This document shows positions 12,401 through 23,222 of a stretch of 64,000 nt of DNA, piece by piece (position 1 is the first letter of the stretch; each line of letters begins with the position of its first letter). The position numbers and the translations under genes were made by a program. Source of the stretch: Dichomitus squalens LYAD-421 SS1 (Eukaryota > Basidiomycota > Agaricomycetes > Polyporales > Polyporaceae); assembly GCF_000275845.1 (NCBI RefSeq), contig NW_006766900.1, positions 331,639-395,638 on the forward strand. The letters are read 5' to 3'. The notes under the pieces are model-generated. The model was not told the origin of the DNA and ran no database searches. It saw only the letters and a list, made by a program, of their open reading frames with translations.

Positions 12401-13277
12401 GACGAAAGAGCATATTGGCCAGAGCCTGCGGCAAAAACAGTGTGGGCAGAGCAATGTAAGGATAGTCCATCAGAGCAAAAGCTAAGGGATGAAACTAGGA
12501 CGATGACGAGGGGCTGTATCCCCTCGTACTCGCGCTGCAGTGGACACCCTCGCCTTGACCCAAGATGTATGCGCCACACGCTGCAATTTTGCCCAAGATG
12601 TCCTTTGTTTCGAGCAACGCGAGACGTTTCCAAACATAGTTGCCCAGGCCGTAACAAACATGCTCTAATGCCCTGCGTCTCACGAGGAAGAGTGCCGAGC
12701 TCTGCCTGTTGTGATATATGCATACATACGCACCATTCCGGATAATTTCCCTCTTGTCTTCCAGCAATGCGATCAGGCTGGTGACCCCCACAGGCGCCTT
12801 CAGAAAGTAGTTTTGGACGACTTGTCTTCGGTTCTGCAATAGTACTGAGAGGAACTGGAGTGCCGAATACCGCAGGTAGAACGAATGGTCGGCCATGAGA
12901 GCAAAAAGTTTATGAGCGATCTTGTCGTCAGCGAGGACGACATCCGTATGCTTGTATCCAAGTTCGCGGGCTGCGGCGGGAGCGTTCTCGTCCACCTCGC
13001 AGAGCACGATCAGGGTCTCGAGGACGGCCTTGCCGATGTCGGCGTCCACTTCGGCGTCGTTCTGCAGGACATCAAGAAGACCAGGAAGAGTGAGTCGTCC
13101 GACCTCAGCCTTGCAATCTCGAGAGAGTCCTTTGAGGGCGAGTACGGCAGCGCGGCGGTCAGCTAGCAGGGTAGATGGAGAGAGACGATCGGCGAGACGG
13201 GCGATGGTATCCGAGGCAGATTGCGGTTGACCTGTGGGACCGCGAAGAGCGATGTTAATCTGAGAGAGAAACTCCAT
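9460..13277 (-). CDS. USO1: General vesicular transport factor Uso1/p115, 833 aa
   Basis: Eleven exons on the minus strand: 13277-12734, 12007-11820, 11699-11517, 11463-11377, 11321-11085, 11031-10971, 10916-10465, 10402-10290, 10234-9984, 9919-9753 and 9678-9460. Uso1/p115 is the long tether that captures ER-derived COPII vesicles at the Golgi with Rab1/Ypt1 and SNAREs. Residues 1 to about 680 form the armadillo-like head: TIARLADRLSPSTLLADRRA at the start, KREIIRN near 178, then IMAFEGAFEKLFNII and VVQDALTCIDGLLRFNQSNQ. A coiled coil covers about 725-810, containing the family hallmark KEQEDLLVLLDEL, and the protein ends in an acidic tail of Asp/Glu. The coiled coil is short, as in other fungi of this group compared with yeast Uso1. 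The first intron (12008-12733, 726 nt) is far longer than the others. The exon 11 acceptor could be one CAG triplet earlier. Confidence 0.92.
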
Positions 13278-13542
13278 GAGCCGTCCTCGCCGTCGTGGAC
13301 GTTGATGAACGTTGTGCGCTCATCACCACGCGCGACTACCCTCTTCTCATCATCCTTTTGCCGCACAACCTCGAGAATTTTGAAAGCATATACTTCGTTC
13401 TCCGTCGCCACTCCTCGTTGCTGCTGTGGCCACCGAACTGGGTCCCATTCTCTCGACGAGGTGTAGGGAGCGCGCTGTGCGCAGATCTTGTATCCCCGTC
13501 TCCGATGCCGATGTCTTCCGCCAGGTCGTGACCAACTTCGTG

Positions 13543-16500
13543 ATGTCTACTATGCACACGTCGGCAACACCTCTGCAAGTCATCCCCAGGGAATGGAGAG
13601 AAGATGCTTCCAAGCCGCCGAGGAAAGGACTTGCGCCAGGGCTGAAGAAGATTCCGCCATATTGGTACCCATACACGACGATGGCGAAGGGGCGTTGGCT
13701 GGGTCGCGAGATTCTAGAGGTGGTCTCCACAGAGTTCAGAGACCGGTCGATGGAGTTCTACGTACGTCCTCACTCGTCCTATTGCCTTTCAGGTCATCTC
13801 TCAATATGGGTGGTCAAAGTTAACGATTTAGCGAGGTAGTCAAAGATGACGGTTCCGTGTCTGCCTGATCCTGGGCTGATTCGACCTGAACACGGGTTTC
13901 TGCGCCCGGTCGCCGTTGCCGTGATTTTAAAGCAGGTTTCCTTGGCTGGAAGTCCGCTGAGCCCGCCTCACCCTCAAGCAGGGAAATGGTCCCGCCGTTC
14001 TGACAATCTAGATGTCACTGAACAGTAATGCACAGGGCCTCTCTACGACCTCGTTGCAGATTTTGGAGATCTCGGTAGGATGGCCTTAACACAGTGAATG
14101 AGGGTTGTGCACCAGGCGACCACGACCGCGTCATATGCGAGTTTGTTTTCTATTCGGGCTGCTTTGCCTGCCCTCGCAGTCGCGGTCAAACCGCCCGGGC
14201 GCAGAAACATACGCTCCCACCAGCTGGGACCACTCCGGGTTTGCAACCTTTAGCCTGCCATCGATCCTACCATTGGTTAGTCTGGGTCTTGCAAGCAGGT
14301 GTGGTCTCGAATCGCCTCTCGAATTGCTCCGTCGAATACTCTACCGAGACGCTATCTCTGACTACCCTTTATCAGGGATTATCTGAGGGAAGCGAGCGTG
14401 GAATCGACTCGTGTGGGGTTGGTCGAGTGCTGCGAGATGCGGCAGAGACTCGCCCATTAGAACCGACTTGGCATCGCCCGCGTAATCCAGGGCAGAACCG
14501 TCATCTTTGACCACCCCAGACGCTGCATGTGTGGCTCATGGGCTCGATAGACAGTCATGCAAAACATGACCATCGACACGGACCGTGGTCGTCTGTATCT
14601 GTATGTCCTGAGCGCACTCATGACGTGCGCCGTCCGCCCATGGTGCACTAAGAGGCCACACCGAATACCCGCTCAGCACTCGCGATTTACTATTTGATGT
14701 TCCAGAGGTACGCACTCGAGTCCGGAGTAACCACGATCAACGGAAAGGTTGCAAAACCGGACACCATTATCAAGAATGGCGATCGCATCGAGTATGTTCC
14801 TACCCCACCTTATGCACGCCCCCGATCTCAATGTCCTGTGTCGCAGGAACGTTTCTCATCGGCACGAACCCCCCGTGACATCCACGCCTGTGCGAATAGT
14901 GCTGCACGACAAGGAGCGGCAGTTCATCGTCATCGACAAGCCTGGCTCCATCGTTCGTATAACTTCAATATGTGCATGTGTGCGTTGGTCTAACAGCGAT
15001 GCTCCCAGCCCGTGCATGCTGCAGGACGATACTTTCGCAATAGTTTGGTGGAAATCTTGAAGAATGATTTCGGGTTTGAGAAAGTCTACAGTAAGCTGCG
15101 GATCACACCCCCTACGTGTGTCCGCTTGCGCTGACGTTTCGACCTTAGCCGTGAACAGATTGGACAGGCTTACCTCAGGTTTGATGATCCTCCCACTCAA
15201 TTCCGCACTAGCCAATACGCTCTCGAAGGAGTTCGTGAATGGCGAGGTTAGGAAAGAGTACGTGGCTCGGTGTAAGGGCAAGTTCCTAGAGTAAGTAGCG
15301 TGCAGGTTCTGTGCATATTCACCCGAGGTTGAGAGTACGGAATATAGGGAAGAGATCGTCTGCGAAGAGCCCCTCCTCACCGTGGACAGGCAGATGGGTC
15401 TGAATATCGTGCATCCTGAGGGCAAGGTGAGTGGATGCGGAGATCGAAAGCGCGTATATACTGATAGAGCCGTCACAGCCTGCGAAGACTATCTTCAATC
15501 GCCTGCATTATGACGAGAACACTGACACCAGCGTGCTTCGCTGTGAGTCTTTGTCATCTACTGACCAACGGCATATTGGCGTTACTGACACTAAACCCTC
15601 CCCCACGTTTGTAACCATAGGTCGTCCTCTAACTGGTCGATGTGAGCTCTCTGGCGGCCATATAAATCTTATTTCCAGCCACTGACAGTGTGCACCTAGC
15701 GCACCAGATCCGTGTACACCTGCAATACCTCGGCCACCCCATCGCAAACGACCCCATCTATTCAGATGCTAGAATTTGGGTACGTTTTGCACCTTCCTCT
15801 GCGCCATAGGCAGATACTCACGGCGTTTTGAAACGCAGGGCGAGAGCCTTGGCAAGGGCGGGATCGACCTCGCTCCGAGCGAAGAGCGCGCCGCTCCGCA
15901 GGCACCCGTCCAGTTCCAGTTCGACCCTTCGAACAACCCGGAAGCAATCAACCGCGCTGTCGAGGGGGAGGAGGTCGGAGTTGCGGAGAGGAAGCTGCTC
16001 CCGCGTGAGACGGGGCACGACATTGGGATGGGCTCCCCGGTGCCGCTCTCCGCCGAGGCTGTTGGAATCATCACGCGACTGAGAAATATGAAAGTGCGTC
16101 TCACCTCTCCCGCCTCCTAGCAGGGCGCAACAGGCTGACAAGCATGGTCTTGCGCAGGACGAGGCAGAGGACTGGGGTCGCTGGCGAGACGTCGTCTTCC
16201 GTGCCAAAGCAGCTCTCTCACCACATGGCTTCACGATCCCCCTTCCTCCCCAAAATAAGCGGAAACGCGGTGGGCCTGCCCTTGCGTCTGCACCGAGCAC
16301 CCCTGCAGACAGCACACCCGGAACGCCCGCTGGTGCACTAGAAGCGGTGGCCATTGACGTTACTCCTGCTGCAGCAGAGGTTTCCGAGGAGTCGCTCATG
16401 AACCAACTCACCCCCGACGATGTCGCCAAGCTAGCAGTAAGTTCGGCTGCTTCTTCAACATCCGTGCCTTCTCCCGCGCTCGCCTCTGAAGTACCTATAC

Positions 16501-16733
16501 CTGACCCGACGCCTCCACCTGTGGCGGAATCCTCCGCGCCGGACACGCCCGATGTTGTATCGGATGTCGATGGTATGCACTATTGTCCGGAGTGCTTCGT
16601 TCCGTTGCATCCGGACCCGAAGCCGGAGTCATTGTATATCTTCCTGCATGCACTGCGCTACACAACGAGTTTAGGTACCTTCGAGACGGAGACGCCCGAG
16701 TGGGCGGCAAAAGATTGGGAGTGGGAGCGGTAG
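13543..16733 (+). CDS. RIB2/PUS9-type tRNA pseudouridine synthase, 569 aa
   Basis: Eleven exons: 13543-13761, 14706-14791, 14847-14952, 15009-15090, 15149-15290, 15348-15426, 15479-15542, 15621-15641, 15700-15779, 15839-16093 and 16158-16733. The enzyme family converts U32 of tRNAs to pseudouridine. An S4-like RNA-binding segment ([29 protein letters not shown]) covers about 75-120; the catalytic RluA core follows with [11 protein letters not shown] (Asp near 171), [62 protein letters not shown] fungal C-terminal extension of about 275 residues ends in a conserved-looking [18 protein letters not shown] motif with a CxxC pair. The usual HRLDR is NRLDR here. No deaminase domain is seen, so it resembles Pus9 or the synthase half of Rib2. 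The start is the first in-frame ATG; an upstream exon is possible. Intron 1 is 944 nt and exon 8 only 21 nt. It is divergent from USO1. Confidence 0.88.
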
Positions 16734-16912
16734 TTTTGTCGGGTGTGTAGCGTATCTATGTAGCCTGTTGCGAATGGATATCTACCGCAAGTGTGACAGG
16801 AATCTAAGCATGAGGAAAAGGTGTGTCTATGTCGGATCGTGGACATGTCATCAGAGGGATCGTAAGTACCGGGTTGGTGAACGAAGTATATCGGTTTTTG
16901 GATTATTGTCAG

Positions 16913-18687
16913 CTAGTCTGCGCGCTCGCGCTCCTCGCCAGGCTTCGGCCACATCTCACGAGGCAGGAGTGTCGATACGATCGACAATATCACGCTAAAC
17001 GGGATAAGGATCGCGTACACGCCATATCCGCCTAGCCAGTTGCGCTCCAGCGACGTTGCGAAGAGCGACGTCGACGCCGCGGGACCAATGGCTCGCACGA
17101 CCGCCGCGACCACCTGCGCGACACCGTTCGTCGCACCGAGCAAACGACTATCTGGGACGGAGGACGTGATGAAGAGGAAGATCGCCCCGAAAGACATATC
17201 CATTATGACTAGTAGGAGCTGCTGCACCCCAACCATCATCCACACGACCCACGTTAGGCCGTGCACGCGCGCGTAGAGGTTCATGAGAGGGTAGAGCACG
17301 TACAGGGGAGCGAACATGGAGAGCCCGAGCTGGAAGACACGCTTCGGGCCCCACGCGTCAATCAGGCGCGCGAAGAAGAGGGCTTGGAGGATGCCGTCGG
17401 CGATGCCGAGCGTGCCTAGGATGGCGCCAATTGTTGGGGGCTTGAGGCCGAGGCCCCCGAGAGCGATAGGGGTGGAGAGGAAGAGGGGCATGAGTACGAG
17501 GAAGGCGATCTCGACGAGCGCAAGGACGCCGTAGTTGGCAATGGAGAGGACAACGGGGCGCGTGAGGACACTGCTGAGGGGAGGAGGGCCTTCGTCTTCA
17601 CCCGGCACAGTGAGGCCTGATTCGGAGGAGGGGCGACGCTTTTTCACTGTCTGTGAGAGATGTTAGCCGTTACAGCTCTTCAGGGTGTTGCGGTGTGACG
17701 CTGTGAGGGACGTACCTCCTTGAGGAAGAGCACAGTGATCACGAAGCAGAAAGCGGAAAATAGCGCGGCGGCAGCGCAAGGCAGAAAATATGGATATTCT
17801 ATCCAAAATGGGTGTGTGAACACGTTCGGCCATCGGTCGTGTGGCTTGGCTAGCTGGCCTCCTATAGTGGGTCTGTGGACAACGTCGATGAGCATTGGGA
17901 TCTTCATTATTTCCGGAGTGGAGTCACACATACCCAATTGTGACTCCCACAGACCACGAAACCGGTATCCACGCGAAGCCTTGGGCGATATTCGTTGAAT
18001 CCGTTAGTTCTAGAGATCGAAGACTTCATGAGCCGCTACTCAATGTGGACGCGGAACGGACGACCTGCCTCCCATCATGCTCTTCATGACACCTGTGTTG
18101 CCGTTCAGCATTCCCACCAGACTTCGACTAGGGATTGTTAGCTTTCGGTGACGTGGATAGTAGGGTATGGCATTTGTACCTCAAAACGAGCGTTATAAAG
18201 GTTTTCGAGAGACCGAAACATATCATGGAGAGACAGCATCCTCCTATACCAATGAGTAGAACAGGCTTGCGACCAATGTGATCGGATAGCCTTGACCATT
18301 GGAAGACGAATAGAGCCTCCGTCGCAAAGAATATAGACTCCTGGGTCACTTCGGTCGGCTATGCCAGAACTTTGGGAGGTACTTTGTGAACAACTCACGA
18401 TTAGCCCAGCATAATACCCGACCTTCTTCGCATCTCCACCAGTAATGTCGAGCTCGCTTATTAACTAAAAGTCCGGGAGTTCAGTTGTTGTAGACGACAC
18501 TGGGTTGACGAGATCCCGAGCAAACCTGATTGATGAACGGAAAAATGCAATGCGAAGTGATTGGTTCAGAGAGTTGCAGAAGCATCAATATCGCGATCTG
18601 CAGCTTGGGCAGAGGCGTCGATTTCTTCTGCTTCGTCCCCTCTCCCACACCCAGTAGCGGCCGTGTCTCTTCCTCTATGCTGCTCAT
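16913..18687 (-). CDS. Major facilitator superfamily transporter, 472 aa
   Basis: Seven exons on the minus strand: 18687-18526, 18464-18399, 18340-18180, 18127-18069, 18009-17934, 17872-17716 and 17650-16913. It is a 12-helix proton-coupled transporter of the drug/zinc-induced-facilitator-like fungal group. The start ATG gives MSSIEEETRPLLG, then the first helix. The MFS signature loop after helix 2 reads RLSDHIGRKPVLLIG, and motif C-like residues include WSVGVTIGPTIGGQLAKP. A soluble loop (KKRRPSSESG...) separates the two six-helix halves, and the C-terminal half contains a RLIDAWGPKRVF loop. Intron 4 (18010-18068) uses a GC donor: only GC..AG restores the conserved MMGELTDS reading. It converges with the pseudouridine synthase gene, with 179 bp between stops. 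Substrate unknown. Confidence 0.88.
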
Positions 18688-19015
18688 GTCGGGGGAGAGA
18701 TCACGTAGTCTCGGAGAGGCTGCGATATGCTCAAAGCCCGGATTAATTGAACTTATCAAGCATCATTGAACGCCCGACACTAAGGCGGACGAGTCATCAA
18801 CCGAACGACCGAGCCATCACCGCCCCACTTCTTGACCGGAAAAGCAGCACTATTTTATGCATCAGCAGCATGTAGGATGCGTCCTTAGGCGAGTGCCGAG
18901 TCGCTTAGCAAATGATTTTCGATTTTCAGGTACTTAGCTACAAATTATCGGAGTACGCCGGAGATGGGGTTCTTGCGGATCATATGGTTATTTAGACGAT
19001 TGTGCGTAGACAAGC
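18688..19015. other. Intergenic, MFS promoter side
   Basis: About 330 bp upstream of the MFS transporter and up to the first MITE. No open frame or motif worth naming was seen. Confidence 0.5.
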
Positions 19016-19715
19016 TACTATCGCGACCCCAGTGTTCGGACAGACCCCAGTGTTCGGACAAACGACCGTATCTCCGTCATTGTACACCCGATAAACTTGC
19101 AAGTTGAAAGGTAGGTGCTCATATGTGTTCCAAATCAGCAGAAAAAAGAACTGAATTTGTATCATAAGCCCTTGGGGCGATCTTGAGGAATGGAGTGGTG
19201 CAACCCATCCCTATCAAAGCTTCGGGAGCCTCGCTTCGTATCCCTCTTCGGGCGCTTCCATCCAAATCTCGTGTACGTATTTCAACCTACGCATATTACT
19301 CAATACCCAAATTTTCCGAGGCCTGCTCAGGGGAACACAGAGGGGAAACAAGAAGCAGCCCTCGAGGGCGTGACAATGCAGCCACAGTTTGACTCTCCGA
19401 CTTGCTCGGGATGCTCGGCTAAGGCTCATCAAGCTGGAGAACGGGGATTCCCCGAAGACCGGCAGGTGTCGGCAAGCGTGACAGATCGTGACCTGCTGTG
19501 CGGAGAATTGTCCGAACACTGGGGTCAGGCCCTGTATATCCTGCCTCCATCGCTCGTGTCTCCTTCAATATTTCTCATGTTTGGCACATAGTCTATGCAT
19601 ATGCATCTCCTTTTGCATGCCAAAAATGAGCATTATCGGAGTACAGGAAAGTACATAAAACGAAGGGAATTCGCAGAGGGCGCCTTTTTGTCCGAACACT
19701 GGGGTCGCGATAGTA
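19016..19715. mobile_element. MITE-like DNA element, 700 bp, 27-bp perfect terminal inverted repeats
   Basis: The left end at 19016-19042 (starts TACTATCGCGACCCC, ends TTCGGACA) is the exact reverse complement of 19689-19715. The outermost TA on each side could be a duplicated TA target; the repeats would then start CTATCGCG. The core CAGTGTTCGGACA resembles ends of Tc1/mariner-Fot1 elements. There is no transposase-sized open frame, so the element is non-autonomous. A second copy of the inner terminal repeat lies directly inside the left end (19043-19060) and is matched in inverse orientation at 19509-19526, so a 484-bp element may be nested within. The right part is repeated after the scaffold gap (to 20175). 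Superfamily assignment is inference. Confidence 0.75.
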
Positions 19716-19805
19716 AGGTTGGCCCAACGAAGATTCGACCCCATCACGTGATTATCACGTGAGCTTGCGAGGTCCCTCGCTGCTTTCCCCTCCCTCTGCA
19801 TTGAG
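19371..19805 (+). repeat. First copy of a ~435-bp duplication flanking the scaffold gap
   Basis: Base-for-base the same as 19831-20265 as far as read by eye, offset by 460. The copy ends at the run of N with ttgagaaaaa, where the second copy reads ttgaggaaaaaa. This is what two contigs look like when their overlapping ends were not merged. Confidence 0.9.
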
Positions 19806-19810
19806 AAAAA

Positions 19811-19830
19811 NNNNNNNNNNNNNNNNNNNN
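19811..19830. other. Assembly gap of 20 N
   Basis: A run of 20 undetermined bases, a fixed-size scaffold spacer. The sequence just before it is repeated just after it, so the true gap is probably negative, that is, an overlap. Confidence 0.97.
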
Positions 19831-20265
19831 TGACAATGCAGCCACAGTTTGACTCTCCGACTTGCTCGGGATGCTCGGCTAAGGCTCATCAAGCTGGAGA
19901 ACGGGGATTCCCCGAAGACCGGCAGGTGTCGGCAAGCGTGACAGATCGTGACCTGCTGTGCGGAGAATTGTCCGAACACTGGGGTCAGGCCCTGTATATC
20001 CTGCCTCCATCGCTCGTGTCTCCTTCAATATTTCTCATGTTTGGCACATAGTCTATGCATATGCATCTCCTTTTGCATGCCAAAAATGAGCATTATCGGA
20101 GTACAGGAAAGTACATAAAACGAAGGGAATTCGCAGAGGGCGCCTTTTTGTCCGAACACTGGGGTCGCGATAGTAAGGTTGGCCCAACGAAGATTCGACC
20201 CCATCACGTGATTATCACGTGAGCTTGCGAGGTCCCTCGCTGCTTTCCCCTCCCTCTGCATTGAG
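19831..20265 (+). repeat. Second copy of the ~435-bp duplication after the gap
   Basis: Repeats 19371-19805, including the right terminal repeat of the 700-bp MITE (20149-20175) and the left end of the next MITE. In the genome this is probably one locus, not two. Confidence 0.9.
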
Positions 20266-20417
20266 GAAAAAACTTGGATAGGCGGCATGTATGGTACCAC
20301 AGAGCCTATAGCTCAATTTTATACGAGCCGATACCCCGGAATCGCAGTGGAGGGGCGGGACACGGACAGTGTGACAGGCGTGACGGGAGGTGTCGAATCT
20401 TCGTTGGGCCAACCTTA
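20174..20417. mobile_element. MITE-like element, 244 bp, 26-bp terminal inverted repeats
   Basis: The left end (20174 onward, TAAGGTTGGCCCAACGAAG...) is the exact reverse complement of 20392-20417. The outer TA may be the target duplication. Its left TA is the same TA that closes the 700-bp MITE, so the two elements abut, or one jumped into the end of the other. Internal sequence is non-coding. Its left end also appears before the gap at 19714 in the duplicated contig end. Confidence 0.75.
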
Positions 20418-23222
20418 GACATTAAACTAATGCATAATAACAAAGTCTCCAAAGATAGCGATGTGTCGACGAATGGAAAGATCTGGATTGCGAAACATGC
20501 GTCCTAGCTCATACCAGGCTCCTGCGAGACTCACCAAATGAACCCGTCTTACTTAGAACTTAAGTGATTTCGTCGATTAACTCTGCTCTCTTCGCCACCA
20601 CGTAGACCTCGAGCTGGGACTGAAGCCGCCCTGCACCCATTCGCCGACGACCCCCGTCGTCGCGCGGTCCACAGCTCCTCCAACACCTTTCTCTAGCCCT
20701 ATGTTGCCCCTCGGAAACGCTTCCCCAAGTCGCTCCCCTACAGTCTTCGCCACGCAGCGTTATGCACACCCATCAGGAAAAAAACTATTTCTCGCGAGCC
20801 CCCCACCGGAGTTCCCGAACATTGCGAGACCCCACCAGAGCTCCCGAGCATCGCGAGCCCTCTCGAGTCGTGCCTATCAGCTTGCGAGCGCTCGGAAGCC
20901 CAGCCGAGGTTCCGAGGACGCCGTCAAGTGATGACAATCGCCCGCTGCTCCCTTTCTACTCATGGGACTTGTCCTGCACCTGTAGAACCAGTGTGTACAC
21001 CGCCGGGCGAGAGCGATAAGTGTCAGATATCGTCGGGAGAGGCCGATCACATATCGTCGGCCATATCGAATCTCTATCCACGGGGTACCTCCCATCAATA
21101 TAACATTAGACCTTCTTGATCCCATACCGCTGATCCCATATGCCATTCAGGTCGCCCCTGTCTATAGTCCATGTTCTCCCCTTTATCGACTCTACATGGT
21201 TCCGATGGCGCCCGTTTGATTAGCTGCCGGGTTTTACGCCAGCTTCCGCCCACAATCCCTCATGTTCGAATAATCGCCATCGAATCATATAGGTGTAGAA
21301 TTCAAATATGAATATATTGAGCGTGTTACAGACTACATAATATGTACAGGATGCGTGTTACACGGAACGACATGGGATACTGGCCCAACACGATACCTGG
21401 TCCCCTCGGACGCCCTCCTGTTCTGTCTCCTTCCCGCTGTCCTGCTCGCGTGAGCATGGCGAGTCTGGCAGCCGATGTTGCTGGTCAGCAGATGTACAAA
21501 TCGAGGGATTCCAAAAGCACGTACACGATTTGCTCGACTCACCTGCTCGACGACACCAACCCCGGACTCCTGCGTGTCACAAAGCCTGCCCGCTTGGCTG
21601 CTGGCCCCATATACTGAGACAACGCTAACTGCACAACACATAAGTCCTGCGTGGATCAAGATGATTCAAAGGGCAGAACATACCAAAGGAAAGGCGATGT
21701 GAATCACCGAATCTTCCTCCTCAATTGACTACTATACAGAATGATGAGCAACTGCCTTAAAGGGCGTACCACACGCAAGGGATAGAGAATGATGGCAGAG
21801 ACGAACCGTACTGGACCAAGGGATGGAGATGCAGGTAGACCACAGGTGCAGTGAAGGTCGAGGATGGTGAGGACAAAGATGATTCTTGCCGTAAGTCCGA
21901 CGTCGTCGAAAACTTTATACCTCGCAACAAGCCCAAACCTTCACGTGTCCGCCGGAAAGCGGAAAGATTGGCCGAGAGGCGATGGCGTGCTCAGACATAT
22001 ACTTGATGCAGTTCACAATATCATCACAGTATGAGCCCGGTATGAGAACAATGTCAGAGAGGAAGTATCATAGAGACAACGGGATGAGACTTCATCGATG
22101 TCAGCCACCATGTGGCACCAATATAGGCGGCTGATACCCATCCCGTATGGCGCGCATCTCGGTCTTATGATATTGGACATACGTGATCTATAAGGTTGCC
22201 TCCTAAGACCATTTTGATATCTGGAGTCGCCCGGCGGTGTAGTCGCTGCCATGCAGAATCTAGTCACAGGATCTCCTCTTGTGCGAGTAGAGCAGTACAA
22301 TAAATGCGCAAAGTTTTCAACGACCGGCCCTAAACCCCACGTGGCAACATCAACATGCCCGTTAATGCTGGCGTTGCCTCCACTACTTTGACGTCTTCCC
22401 CCCTCCTCCATGACCCCACTCTGTCGTCCGGTTTGATTCATGGGCTTTGAGTACCTGAGCTCGCTGTGAGTGAACCATCAGAGTTTATTGTGAGTTTTTC
22501 ATCTATCAAGCCCTGCTCGTATGTCTCCTCGGTTTATTAGACTGCGGTACCATTAAATTCTGGTCTATTCTTGATGAGTTCATATTGGTCTGCAATGAGT
22601 AGATGGTAAGCCATCGTTTTGCTTGTGTTAGTTGCCCCATAGACTCGTGTTGGTGTAGTTGTGGTGGCAGTGGCGTTGTACTGGACACCCATACTGTGCA
22701 AGTCACAAACGCAGCGACGAAGGTTGCAAATGCCAAGCTTGAAGCGTGCACAGGGTGGACTGACAGCGAAGATGAGGCGGAGCAAGGTCGCTTTGGACTC
22801 GGACTCGAGGGAACTAGTGTACTACAACGATTAGTAGCGTGGCTTTTATACTGCGGGTATTATAGTCTTTGAATGATATTGGTTTCTGTGTTCATATGGA
22901 TGATTCGTGAGGGGCGTGCATGCTATGATACCATGTCTATCAATGTCTTGATGCCCGCTTGGGAGTACTCGATAGTACTCGAGAGCTTCTAGGTAGATCT
23001 CGTGCGACCTCTTGAGGCGCTAGTGGGAGCTATGCTGGTCTCCATAACAGGGTACTTGCCTCGACTGTCTAATCGGTCTCTGGAGCATCTATACCTCTTT
23101 CGAGGCAAGTATAATTTTTCCTGATGCCCAAACGAACGCCCATCGAATGTTGCACAAGGACACACATACCCGAACGCGTCGTGGAAATCTGAACAGCATT
23201 TCTCCTCGCCAGCGTTCGCGCA
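20418..23222. other. 2.8-kb gene-free interval after the MITEs
   Basis: No gene model is supported. Small frames overlap in several phases; a minus-strand frame at 22506-22751 looks like a signal peptide but starts at GTG and lacks any continuation. An imperfect GC-rich repeat of about 30 bp (containing CGAGC/CCCGA and ACATTGCGAG/GCATCGCGAG) occurs at about 20795-20865. Confidence 0.45.

Noticed and set aside
22506..22751. Minus-strand frame resembling a signal peptide
   Set aside because: It begins at GTG, not ATG, and is followed by low-quality sequence and a stop.
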